Below, piece after piece: positions 36,405 through 44,174 of a DNA stretch of 64,000 bases. Both the position numbers and the translations under genes were made by a program. The DNA is taken from NCBI RefSeq assembly GCF_023101145.1, contig NZ_CP073714.1:186001-250000 (forward strand). Reading direction: 5' to 3'. The stretch is from Paenibacillus pabuli (GTDB taxonomy: Bacteria; Bacillota; Bacilli; Paenibacillales; Paenibacillaceae). The notes beneath the pieces are model-generated. The model was not told where the DNA came from. It was given only the letters and a program-made list of their open reading frames with translations, and made no database searches. The stretch's first letter is position 1, and each line of letters opens with the position of its first letter.

Positions 36405-37358
36405 ATGAAAATTGTACTTAAACGAATGGGTTATGGTGCCTTGGCTTTATTGGGTATCCTGCTTTTGTTCATAGCGATTAGTTTCACGAATCATACAATT
36501 AAATTAAAGAAAGAAGCGGCTATATTGTCACCCCCAGGTGTAATGGTTGATGTTAATAATCACCCAATGCATGTCTACACAGAAGGTTCCGGAAAACATA
36601 CACTGGTCTTTATGTCAGGTGGGGGCACATCTTCTCCTGTAATGGATTTCAAGGCGCTCTATTCCAGATTGTCGGATCAATACAAGATTGCTGTTGTTGA
36701 GAAAGCAGGCTACGGCTTCAGTGCAACTGCAAAAGTCTCGCGTGATATTGATACGATGTTGGAAGAAACCAGAACAGCTCTGACCTTAGCGGGAGAAACA
36801 CCGCCCTATGTGTTATTTCCGCATTCTATGTCGGGCATAGAAGCACTATATTGGGCACAGATGTATCCAAATGAAATTGAGGCTATCATTGGTCTTGATC
36901 CTGCTATTCCAGAGGTTTATGAGGAGTATCCTCTACCTTCAGCTGGTATGATGAGCCTTACAGGCATAGGAGCTCGTGTTGGAATAACTCGTTTTTTCCC
37001 CGACATCGTTAACTCGTCCGCAGCCATTGAAGAGGAGCGGTTGTCTTCCAAAGAGGAGGAAATCTATAGGGCATTATTTTATAAGAGAACCCAGACACTG
37101 AATATGAATGAAGAAGTTAAAATGATTAGGAATAATGCAGAACAAGTTTTAGAAAGAGGTATTCCGGATGTGCCCATGTATTTTTTTATATCGAATGGAG
37201 AGGAATTACCTGTCGAGAACTGGCAAAATTACTTAGTGAAGTATGTTGAGTCTGTGAAGAATGGGCGCTATCTGTTATTACATAACGGTCATTACGTTCA
37301 GGATACTGATCCTGATCTAATTGCAGAGGAAAGTATCAAATTTATAGGAGAACTATGA
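36405..37358 (+). CDS. Membrane-anchored alpha/beta hydrolase
   Basis: 317 residues. A single N-terminal membrane helix (about 9-28, YGALALLGILLLFIAISF) anchors it, with the catalytic domain probably outside. The nucleophile elbow is PHSMSG with Ser141, preceded by the oxyanion region SGGGTSSPVMD; the catalytic His is likely in HNGHYVQD near the C-terminus and an Asp in LDPAIPE. It resembles hydrolases of the MhpC type. GGGGGG precedes ATG 36405; the in-frame ATG at 36372 has no site. The substrate is unknown. Confidence 0.88.
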   Translation: MKIVLKRMGYGALALLGILLLFIAISFTNHTIKLKKEAAILSPPGVMVDVNNHPMHVYTEGSGKHTLVFMSGGGTSSPVMDFKALYSRLSDQYKIAVVEKAGYGFSATAKVSRDIDTMLEETRTALTLAGETPPYVLFPHSMSGIEALYWAQMYPNEIEAIIGLDPAIPEVYEEYPLPSAGMMSLTGIGARVGITRFFPDIVNSSAAIEEERLSSKEEEIYRALFYKRTQTLNMNEEVKMIRNNAEQVLERGIPDVPMYFFISNGEELPVENWQNYLVKYVESVKNGRYLLLHNGHYVQDTDPDLIAEESIKFIGEL

Positions 37359-37498
37359 ATGACGAACAGGAACACAAAGATTTCGGGAGAGTTTTAGTTA
37401 ATGAGGCGACGCCATAGGCGATCGTCTTTTCTTTTATAATCTAAGGAGATTATGTCACGCTTGGATTATTTCAAATTTATTGTTGCAGTGGCAGTAAA

Positions 37499-37525
37499 TG
37501 AAACCTTCAACCTCATATTCATGTA
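37499..37525 (+). promoter_or_regulatory. Candidate ECF (sigma-W-like) promoter of pspA
   Basis: TGAAAC (37499-37504), 17 bases and TGTA (37522-37525), close to the sigma-W pattern TGAAAC-N16-CGTA. It lies about 40 bases before pspA, and the B. subtilis pspA-ydjGHI operon is known to use sigma-W. The spacer is one base long and the -10 begins with T, so it is only a candidate. Confidence 0.5.
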
Positions 37526-37563
37526 TTATAGTACATATGAACTGATCGAAGGAGGAACGAATG

Positions 37564-38268
37564 ATGGGAATCTTATCGAGGTTTAGGGACGTAATGAAAG
37601 CGAATGTGAACCATGTGCTGGCTCGGGCACAAGATCCGGAGAAGACGGTGAATGAATACATGCGGAGCTTGAGCAGTGACCTGGGTCAGGTCAAGGCAGA
37701 GACGGCTGCGGTTCTCTCGGATGAGAGCAGGGCGAAGAGAGCTTTGGACGAATGCAGCGCAGAGATTAAGAAATTACAGCGGTACGCAGAGAAATCAGCG
37801 GAGTCCGGTGATGAAGACAAGGCACGTGGTTTTCTTGAAAAGAAGGCAGCGCAGACTGAGAAACGGAATGAATTACAAGCTGCTTATGATCGGGCTTCTG
37901 CCAAAGCCCAAATGATGAAGCATATGCATGAGAAGCTGGTTGCGGATATGGGGCAATTGGAATCACGGCATGCAGAGCTGAAAGGCAGAATGGCGGCTGC
38001 CAATGCGCAACAACAGGCCAATGAACGGAACGCTTCGGCTGCTAACGCAAGTGCTGCTTTGAAGGCAATGGAGGACAAGGCAAATCAGGCGCTTAACGAA
38101 GCTGAGGCTTTGGCTGAACTGCGTGCTGGGGCACAGGAAGATGATCTGGATGTGCTAATTGCACAGTTGGAGCAGCAAATGAATGCCGAAGCGGGTAATA
38201 ATGCACAGGTGACGCCGAGTCCGGAGGAAGAGCTGGCCTTAATTCAGAAGAAATTGGAAGATAAATAA
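37564..38268 (+). CDS. pspA: Phage-shock protein A homologue
   Basis: A 234-residue PspA/IM30 protein that polymerises on the inner face of the membrane and limits damage under envelope stress. It begins MGILSRFRDVMKANVNHVLARAQDPEKTVNEYMRSL, the amphipathic family start, and then is almost entirely coiled coil (about 30-215, rich in Ala, Glu, Lys). GGAGGA lies before two ATGs (37561, 37564); 37564 gives the family start and better spacing. It is followed by ydjG-, ydjH- and ydjI-like genes, the same order as in Bacillus subtilis. Confidence 0.95.
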   Translation: MGILSRFRDVMKANVNHVLARAQDPEKTVNEYMRSLSSDLGQVKAETAAVLSDESRAKRALDECSAEIKKLQRYAEKSAESGDEDKARGFLEKKAAQTEKRNELQAAYDRASAKAQMMKHMHEKLVADMGQLESRHAELKGRMAAANAQQQANERNASAANASAALKAMEDKANQALNEAEALAELRAGAQEDDLDVLIAQLEQQMNAEAGNNAQVTPSPEEELALIQKKLEDK

Positions 38269-38321
38269 CGATATATATCATGTAGTATGTAGTACATTTC
38301 GTTAAACATTGAGGTGAGCAA

Positions 38322-39353
38322 ATGCCGGTAATCGAGTACAAGTGTCCCAACTGCGGCAGTGGAATGCTTTTTGATAGTGCAACTGGTGCGTTATCCTGCC
38401 CCAGCTGCGGACGACAGGATAATATCGAACAGATCCCCGATCCGCTGAAGAAACAGGTGTTCACGGAGAATGAGGTCAAGGAGTATCACTGTAACAGCTG
38501 CGGCGCGGATATTGTGACTGAGCCGGAGACAAGTGCAACGACATGCAGCTTCTGTGGAGCTGCCGTTGTTCTGAGTGATCGATTGACGGGAGATTTGGCA
38601 CCGGCCATGGTCCTCCCCTTTTCAATCAGTAAGGATGAGGCCAAGCAGGCGTTCAAAAAGTGGTGCAGAAACGGTCTGCTAACGCCTAGCGGATTTATGA
38701 CGGCTGACCGGGTCCAGAGTATTACCGGGATATACGTGCCCTTCTGGTTATATGAGTTACATAATAAAATTGAAGTTCATGGCCGTGGCACAAAAATCAG
38801 AACCTACACGCAGGGTGATTATCATTACACCGAAACGCAGCATTTTGATATTTACCGGAGAATCCGGCTGAACTATGTGAATCTGCCCATCGATGCTTCG
38901 GAGAAAATGAAAGATGAACTGATGGATAAACTGGAGCCATTTCCGTATAACCAGTTAAAGCTTTTTAAAACCCCGTATCTCGCCGGGTACATTGCGGAAA
39001 AATATAGTTATACCGATGAGGAACTATACCCGCGCGCCAAAGAAAAAACGAGCTCTTATATTGATTCTTATATTGCATCAACGGTTTCAGGCTATAACAG
39101 TGTTAGCTATACGGACAAACAGATTGATACTACGTTAAAAAATGCAGACTATGTGCTGCTGCCGGTATGGATGGTTTACTATGACTACAATCGTTCGCAG
39201 TATACCTTTGCCATGAATGGTCAGACGGGTAAAGTGGTGGGTAAACCGCCGATTAGCAAAGCTAAAGTTGCAGGATGGTTCGCAGGAATTTCAGCCGTTT
39301 CCTTGTTGTCATTGAAACTGGTCTCCTGGATGATGGGAGGTGGATTCCTGTGA
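38322..39353 (+). CDS. YdjG-like double zinc-ribbon membrane protein
   Basis: 343 residues. Two zinc ribbons open the protein: CPNCGSG with CPSCGRQ (about 8-30) and CNSCGAD with CSFCGAA (about 50-75). A middle beta-rich region (VPFWLYELHNKIEVHGRGTKIRTYTQGDYHYTETQHFDIYRR) follows, and a hydrophobic end (about 315-340) suggests a membrane anchor. The order after pspA and the sequence match B. subtilis YdjG. GAGGTGA precedes ATG 38322. Its stop overlaps the next start (GTGA), giving tight coupling. The role is presumably in membrane-stress response; the biochemical function is not established. Confidence 0.9.
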   Translation: MPVIEYKCPNCGSGMLFDSATGALSCPSCGRQDNIEQIPDPLKKQVFTENEVKEYHCNSCGADIVTEPETSATTCSFCGAAVVLSDRLTGDLAPAMVLPFSISKDEAKQAFKKWCRNGLLTPSGFMTADRVQSITGIYVPFWLYELHNKIEVHGRGTKIRTYTQGDYHYTETQHFDIYRRIRLNYVNLPIDASEKMKDELMDKLEPFPYNQLKLFKTPYLAGYIAEKYSYTDEELYPRAKEKTSSYIDSYIASTVSGYNSVSYTDKQIDTTLKNADYVLLPVWMVYYDYNRSQYTFAMNGQTGKVVGKPPISKAKVAGWFAGISAVSLLSLKLVSWMMGGGFL

Positions 39354-40153
39354 GAAAAAGAAAACATCTAGCATGGATGGCAGCGCTCATTTTATTGGTG
39401 ATCACCCTCGTTTCTCCATTGATTCCTATATCAGTGGCATCGGCAGCGGGCAGCAAGAACCTGATTTACGATGAGGCTAATCTGCTGAACGAGCAGGAGA
39501 AAAGTGAACTGAACACACTGGCGAATGAGTATGGGGCTGAAAGGCAGACGGACTTTGTTATTCTAACAACGAATAATACAGAGAATCAGGATGTACAGCT
39601 GCTGACCGAAGATTTCTATGATGAGCATGCTCTTGGGTATGATAAAGCACATGGAAATGCGGTCATTCTGACGTTGGATATGTACAATCGGGACATTTAT
39701 CTGGCTGGATTCTATAAAGCGAAAGATTATCTGGACAGTGGAAGGTTGGATAAAATCAGAAACAAAATTACTCCCGATCTGACAGAGGGGAATTACAAGC
39801 TTGCTTTTGAAAAATATATTAATCTCTCCTACAAATATATGGGATATAAGCCGGGTGTGAATCCTGACAATATTTTGTTTAATATCTGGTTCCAACTTAT
39901 TGCGTCGCTTGTTATAGGTGGTGTCGTGGTTGGTGTAATGGCTTATCGTTCTGGTGGACGTGTGACAGTGAACCGGGCAACCTACGAGGATTCAAGTACT
40001 TCCAGTGTGATTGATCGTCAGGATCGGTATATTCGCACCACCGTTACCAAACGGAAGATTGAGAAGAACAATAACAACGGTGGCGGAGGCGGCGGGGGTG
40101 GAGGCACCAGCCGAGGCGGTCATTCGCACAGTGGAAGCAGAGGATCTTTTTAG
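39350..40153 (+). CDS. TPM-domain membrane protein (YdjH-like)
   Basis: 267 residues: signal peptide or membrane helix (about 5-30), then a TPM domain in the extracytoplasmic part (NLIYDEANLLNEQEKSELNTLANEYGAERQTDFVILTTNNT), a second helix (about 185-205) and a tail of GGGGGGGGG, TSRGGHSHSGSRGSF. TPM domains occur in membrane quality-control proteins of the Psb32 type; a phosphatase activity has been proposed for some. The start is GTG 39350 with GGGAGGTGG upstream; the in-frame ATG at 39275 lies inside the ydjG-like gene. It overlaps that gene by 4 bases. Confidence 0.9.
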   Translation: MRKRKHLAWMAALILLVITLVSPLIPISVASAAGSKNLIYDEANLLNEQEKSELNTLANEYGAERQTDFVILTTNNTENQDVQLLTEDFYDEHALGYDKAHGNAVILTLDMYNRDIYLAGFYKAKDYLDSGRLDKIRNKITPDLTEGNYKLAFEKYINLSYKYMGYKPGVNPDNILFNIWFQLIASLVIGGVVVGVMAYRSGGRVTVNRATYEDSSTSSVIDRQDRYIRTTVTKRKIEKNNNNGGGGGGGGGTSRGGHSHSGSRGSF

Positions 40154-40224
40154 CAGGATAAGCAATGATTCAATATATGTCATGATGATGCAAAATGCTT
40201 ACTATAGAAGGGATGGGAACGAGT

Positions 40225-41226
40225 ATGGGATTTTTCAAAAATCAATTTTCGAATGTGGTGGAATGGGAAGAGTTTAGAGATGACATGATTTTCTGGAAGT
40301 GGAGTAACCGTGAGATTAAAAAGGGAAGTAAACTGATTATCCGTTCGGGGCAGGACGCGATCTTTCTGAATAACGGCAAGGTGGAAGGGATTTTTGAGGA
40401 CGAGGGATCATTTAATATCGATTCTGAAATCATTCCGTTTCTGTCTACCTTAAAAGGCTTCAAGTTCGGATTCAACAGCGGCATGCGTGTCGAGGTTCTA
40501 TTTGTGAATACAAAGGAATTTACGGTTCGGTGGGGAACACAGAGTCCGATACTGATTCCGACGCCTCAACTTCCAGGCGGGATGCCGATTCGTGCGAATG
40601 GTACGTTTAATTTTAAAGTAAGTGATTATGTTACATTGATCGATAAAATCGCGGGTATCAAGCAGAGCTATCTGGTTGAGGATGTCAAAATCCGGATTAC
40701 GTCTGTGCTGGATCAGCTGCTGATGAAATGGATTAGCCGTGAGGGTAAGGACATGTTCAACCTGCAGGCGAATGCTTCGGATATTGCGAAAGGTATTCAG
40801 GAAGATCTGGATATGCAGATGATGGACATCGGCATCGGAATCACGGGGTTCCAGGTGATGAGCTTCAATTATCCGCAGGAAATCCAGGATATGATTACGA
40901 AGACGGCTTCACATGAGATGATCGGCAATTTGCAAAAGTATCAGCAGGTCAGCATGACGGACGGCATCTCATCCGGTAAAGTTAAGGGTGGCGGCGCTGC
41001 TTCAGATATGGCGGGCATGATGATGGGGATGAACATGGCAAATGAAATGATGAAGAACATGAATCAGAACCAGAATTCCGATCAAAAGCCTGCGGCAAAC
41101 CAAAACGGTGATGCAGGTTCGTCTTCTTCCTCAGGAGATACCAAAAAGCCGAACTTCTGTCCGAACTGCGGCGCGAAGAATGAAGGAGCCAACTTCTGTC
41201 CAAACTGTGGTCAAAAATTGGCTTAA
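40225..41226 (+). CDS. SPFH-domain / virion-core-like protein (YdjI-like)
   Basis: 333 residues. It begins MGFFKNQFSNVVEWEEFRDDMIFWKW, nearly the start known for YdjI. An SPFH (band-7-like) domain follows (about 35-240, ending ITGFQVMSFNYPQEIQDMITKTASHEMIGNLQKYQQ), then a Met-rich linker (AGMMMGMNMANEMMKNM) and a C-terminal zinc ribbon (FCPNCGAKNEGANFCPNCGQ). Start 40225 is set by this homology; the upstream ATGs at 40195 and 40213 lack proper ribosome sites. YdjI in Bacillus helps bring PspA to the membrane, so the four genes probably act as one envelope-stress complex. Confidence 0.92.
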   Translation: MGFFKNQFSNVVEWEEFRDDMIFWKWSNREIKKGSKLIIRSGQDAIFLNNGKVEGIFEDEGSFNIDSEIIPFLSTLKGFKFGFNSGMRVEVLFVNTKEFTVRWGTQSPILIPTPQLPGGMPIRANGTFNFKVSDYVTLIDKIAGIKQSYLVEDVKIRITSVLDQLLMKWISREGKDMFNLQANASDIAKGIQEDLDMQMMDIGIGITGFQVMSFNYPQEIQDMITKTASHEMIGNLQKYQQVSMTDGISSGKVKGGGAASDMAGMMMGMNMANEMMKNMNQNQNSDQKPAANQNGDAGSSSSSGDTKKPNFCPNCGAKNEGANFCPNCGQKLA

Positions 41227-41242
41227 TGCACTGAAATATAGG

Positions 41243-41285
41243 AAGGCTTGCTCAGAGGTGCACTACTTTTGAGTGAGCCTTTTTT
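41243..41285 (+). terminator. Terminator of the pspA operon
   Basis: AAGGCTTGCTCA pairs with TGAGTGAGCCTT (two mismatches), followed by six T. Confidence 0.75.
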
Positions 41286-41312
41286 GATTTCATTTTTATA
41301 TTTGAAAAAAGA

Positions 41313-41353
41313 TTGACAACTGATCACAAATCATTTATCTTTAAATTAAGATA
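41313..41353 (+). promoter_or_regulatory. Promoter with MhqR-like palindrome ahead of the DUF896 gene
   Basis: Consensus TTGACA (41313-41318), a 17-base spacer and TATCTT (41336-41341). The -10 begins the inverted repeat TATCTT-TAAATT-AAGATA (41336-41353). The same arms recur at 41668-41685. A further AAAGATA and an AATATCTTAAAT lie downstream in the leader. Confidence 0.75.
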
Positions 41354-41419
41354 TTAAATATAAAGATAAATTGCATCAAAAACAAATATCTTAAATCCGA
41401 TTTATGAGGAGAGATCAAG

Positions 41420-41650
41420 ATGATGATCCCAACATTGACCAGAATAAATGAACTTTCAAGAAAAGCCAAAGCTGCAGGGTTGACGGAGATGGAGAAAGCG
41501 GAACAAATTCGTCTGCGTCAGGAATATCTGCAAACCTTTCGCGGTTCGATCAATGATATTCTGCTGAATGTGACCATCTATGATCCGAACGGCGACGACG
41601 TCACTCCAGACAGACTCAAACAGGAGCAATCTCAACATAACAACATCTAA
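41420..41650 (+). CDS. DUF896 family protein (YnzC-like)
   Basis: A 76-residue cytoplasmic protein with the DUF896 pattern: [57 protein letters not shown]. The first half forms two helices, the second is flexible. Members such as YnzC of B. subtilis are of unknown biochemical role. AGGAGA precedes two ATGs (41420, 41423); I took the first for spacing. The palindromes in its promoter and behind its stop link it to the dioxygenase gene downstream. Confidence 0.9.
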   Translation: MMIPTLTRINELSRKAKAAGLTEMEKAEQIRLRQEYLQTFRGSINDILLNVTIYDPNGDDVTPDRLKQEQSQHNNI

Positions 41651-41667
41651 TTTTTAGCCAGTTCCAA

Positions 41668-41685
41668 TATCTTAATATTAAGATA
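41668..41685. promoter_or_regulatory. Perfect 18-bp palindrome before the dioxygenase gene
   Basis: TATCTTAATATTAAGATA is its own reverse complement. Its ATCT..AGAT arms resemble the operators of MhqR, the MarR-type repressor of quinone-responsive dioxygenase genes in Bacillus. It lies 105 bases before an MhqO-like dioxygenase. Confidence 0.75.
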
Positions 41686-41790
41686 ATATAAATCAATACA
41701 AATATGACTATATAAATAACATTGCGCTTATCAGACTATCACCAAGTACGAATCACACAAAATGATCTATAAACCAAGGAGGAAATTATA

Positions 41791-42750
41791 ATGACAATCC
41801 AAACTGCAGGTATCCACCATATTACGGCTTTTGCGGGAGATCCGCAGGCCAATGTCGACTTTTATGCCGGGGTTCTGGGACTCCGTCTGGTGAAAAAAAC
41901 AATTAACTTTGATGCACCTGATGTGTACCATTTGTACTTTGGAGATGAAAACGGAAGCCCAGGCACGATTATTACGTTCTTTCCATCGGCCGGATCACCG
42001 CGAGGCAAAATTGGTGGCGGTCAGGTCGGTATTACCTCATATGTGATTCCACCTGGGACTATTGGCTTCTGGCAGGATCGGTTGGAACAGTATAACATTG
42101 AGGTAACCAAAACAAGTCGCTTTAACGAAGAGCTGCTTCAATTCGAAGATAGCGAAGGCCTGCGACTTGAGCTTGTTGAACGTGAAGAGGGGGCAGCCAG
42201 CACCTGGGTGCATGAAGGCATTCCGGCGGACAAAGCCATCAAAGGATTCGGAGGAGCGGTGCTGTTCAGCGTCAATCCGCAAAGAACGATGGATGCGCTG
42301 GATAAAATACTGGGATTCACCAAAGTAGATCAAGACGAGGAATATGTACGTTTTCGGTCCAGCGGGGATATCGGTAATGTAGTGGATGTTCCGATGACCC
42401 GTGTGGCTCTGGGTGTTGGAGGAGCAGGGACGGTCCACCATATCGCGTGGCGCGCCAAAGATGATGAGGAACATGCACAGTGGAGCGAAGCTGTACGCCA
42501 ATATGGCTACCAACCGACTCCAGTTCGGGATCGACAGTATTTTAACGCAATCTATTTCAGAGAAGCTGGCGGAATCCTGTTCGAAATTGCTACCGATCCT
42601 CCTGGATTCGCGAAAGATGAGCCTGCTGAGTCGCTTGGACAAAAATTGATGCTGCCTGAGTGGTTTGAGAAATACCGCCCTCAAATTGAGAGCAATCTGC
42701 AACCGATCCAGGTAAGAACGCTTGTGCCTGCAACAGCAGCGATGGAGTAA
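41791..42750 (+). CDS. Ring-cleaving dioxygenase (MhqO/MhqA-like)
   Basis: A 319-residue iron-dependent extradiol-type dioxygenase made of two glyoxalase-fold halves. The metal ligands are visible: GIHHITAFAGDP (His9/10), TVHHIAWRA (about 212) and GGILFEIATDPPGF (Glu, about 262). Bacillus MhqA and MhqO cleave hydroquinone-type compounds and protect against quinone stress. AAGGAGG precedes ATG 41791. The perfect palindrome upstream fits control by an MhqR-like repressor, whose gene is not in the window; the MarR at 34910 has a different palindrome. Confidence 0.92.
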   Translation: MTIQTAGIHHITAFAGDPQANVDFYAGVLGLRLVKKTINFDAPDVYHLYFGDENGSPGTIITFFPSAGSPRGKIGGGQVGITSYVIPPGTIGFWQDRLEQYNIEVTKTSRFNEELLQFEDSEGLRLELVEREEGAASTWVHEGIPADKAIKGFGGAVLFSVNPQRTMDALDKILGFTKVDQDEEYVRFRSSGDIGNVVDVPMTRVALGVGGAGTVHHIAWRAKDDEEHAQWSEAVRQYGYQPTPVRDRQYFNAIYFREAGGILFEIATDPPGFAKDEPAESLGQKLMLPEWFEKYRPQIESNLQPIQVRTLVPATAAME

Positions 42751-42758
42751 GGTGGATG

Positions 42759-42784
42759 GCGCTCAGAGCTTCTGCTCTGGGCGC
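42759..42784 (+). terminator. GC-rich hairpin after the dioxygenase gene
   Basis: GCGCTCAGAGC-TTCT-GCTCTGGGCGC, 11 pairs with one G-T, but no T-run. It may protect the 3' end or terminate weakly. Confidence 0.5.
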
Positions 42785-42860
42785 GTCATCAAGCCAGCGG
42801 GTAGGTAAACGTACCAGCAATAAGTGTCGCATTATGAGAAAAATAAAGGAGCATTGAAGG

Positions 42861-43949
42861 ATGATGGAGAAAAAGGTTACCTGGCTGGAGCTGTTCTATG
42901 ATTTGCTTTTTGTAGCCGCAGTCTCCAAAGCGGGGCATGTTCTGCTGCATGCCGAACACGGTGTGATTTCGTTTGAATATCTGATGAAATTTGTGTTGAT
43001 TTTCATTCCTGTTTGGTGGGCATGGGTCGGTCAGACCCTATTTATTAACCGTTATGGTCAGGATATCCTGAGCCATCGCATATTCCTCATCCTTCAGCTC
43101 CTGTCTATTCTGGTGATGACAGCAAGCCTTTCGACTCATTTTGATCAATACTACCTGTCATTCTTCATAGGGTATATCGGATCGAGGGCGTTTACGGCCA
43201 TTCAGTACCTGACCGTTCATAAATCCAAAAGTACACATCAACAACATGCTGCCCGTTACCTGGGCACCAGTTTCATCATTGGCATATTGATTTCATCGGG
43301 TTCTCTGTTTTTTGATTCCTGGCTGCGTTATGTGATTTTGTATGCGGGGATCGCCGTGGATATCATACTTCCGTTGATTGGACGCAAGAAGCTGGTGAAA
43401 GTACCCGTTCAGACACACCACTTGCTGGAGCGTTTTGCACTCTTTACACTCATCCTGCTGGGTGAATCGGTAATTAGTATTATCGCTGTGCTGCAAGCAG
43501 ACCATTGGGATATGAAGTCAATCCTGTTTGCCGTTTTCACTTCTATATTTGTCATTGCTATGTGGTGGCAGTATTTCGAGAATGTAGAGAAAAAGGTAAG
43601 CAAAGAGATTCAAACTGCCGGGCAAGCGATTATATATGGTCATCTGTTTATCTACATTTCCATGAGCATGATCGCCGCTTCGATCCAGTTGTTGTATCAG
43701 AATCAACTGAACTATGTGTTCATGATCGGGTTTATGTTTGGATCAGTGCTGCTGTATTTCTTGTCGACCTCACTTGTATTCCATCGATACAGACATGCCC
43801 ATATGCGGCTCCGTCCGCTTCACTTGGGGGTTATGTTGGGGATACTGGCAGCGTTCGTTCTTGTGGATCTCATCTACCAGGTGCCTAACTATGTAATTGT
43901 GGGAGAGAACATGGTATTCTTCCTTGTCTATGCCAAATTAACGACCTGA
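42861..43949 (+). CDS. ltrA: Low-temperature-requirement protein A (LtrA)
   Basis: A 362-residue integral membrane protein with about ten helices. The N-terminal signature TWLELFYDLLFVAAVSKAGHVL is that of the LtrA family, named after a Listeria gene needed for growth in the cold; LLGESVISI in the middle is a second conserved stretch. The molecular function is not established. AAGGAG precedes ATG 42861. The gene lies 110 bases after the dioxygenase behind a hairpin without T-run, so read-through from the dioxygenase promoter is possible. Confidence 0.93.
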   Translation: MMEKKVTWLELFYDLLFVAAVSKAGHVLLHAEHGVISFEYLMKFVLIFIPVWWAWVGQTLFINRYGQDILSHRIFLILQLLSILVMTASLSTHFDQYYLSFFIGYIGSRAFTAIQYLTVHKSKSTHQQHAARYLGTSFIIGILISSGSLFFDSWLRYVILYAGIAVDIILPLIGRKKLVKVPVQTHHLLERFALFTLILLGESVISIIAVLQADHWDMKSILFAVFTSIFVIAMWWQYFENVEKKVSKEIQTAGQAIIYGHLFIYISMSMIAASIQLLYQNQLNYVFMIGFMFGSVLLYFLSTSLVFHRYRHAHMRLRPLHLGVMLGILAAFVLVDLIYQVPNYVIVGENMVFFLVYAKLTT

Positions 43950-43971
43950 TGCGTATAGGTCGACAAGAATA

Positions 43972-44004
43972 AAAGTCACGAACGGATAACGTTCGTGGCT
44001 TTTT
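43972..44004 (+). terminator. ltrA terminator
   Basis: AAAGTCACGAACG pairs with CGTTCGTGGCTTT around GATAA, followed by TT. Confidence 0.88.
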
Positions 44005-44174
44005 AAGTTGAATCCTTTACAAAATCATGTCTACTGTGAGAAAAAACGTTTAACCTGATTTATTTTATACTATAGAATCTGTTAATATGAGACTAGATAC
44101 AAGTGAATCTACCAGATGAACGAATATTACATAGCGATTCGTGGGGATGGAGATGACAATCAGGAGGGAAAGCT

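Noticed and set aside
44041..44060. cre box near AAAACGTTTAA before the first GH3 gene
   Set aside because: Only the central CG and a few A/T positions fit the CcpA consensus; outer G and CA are missing.
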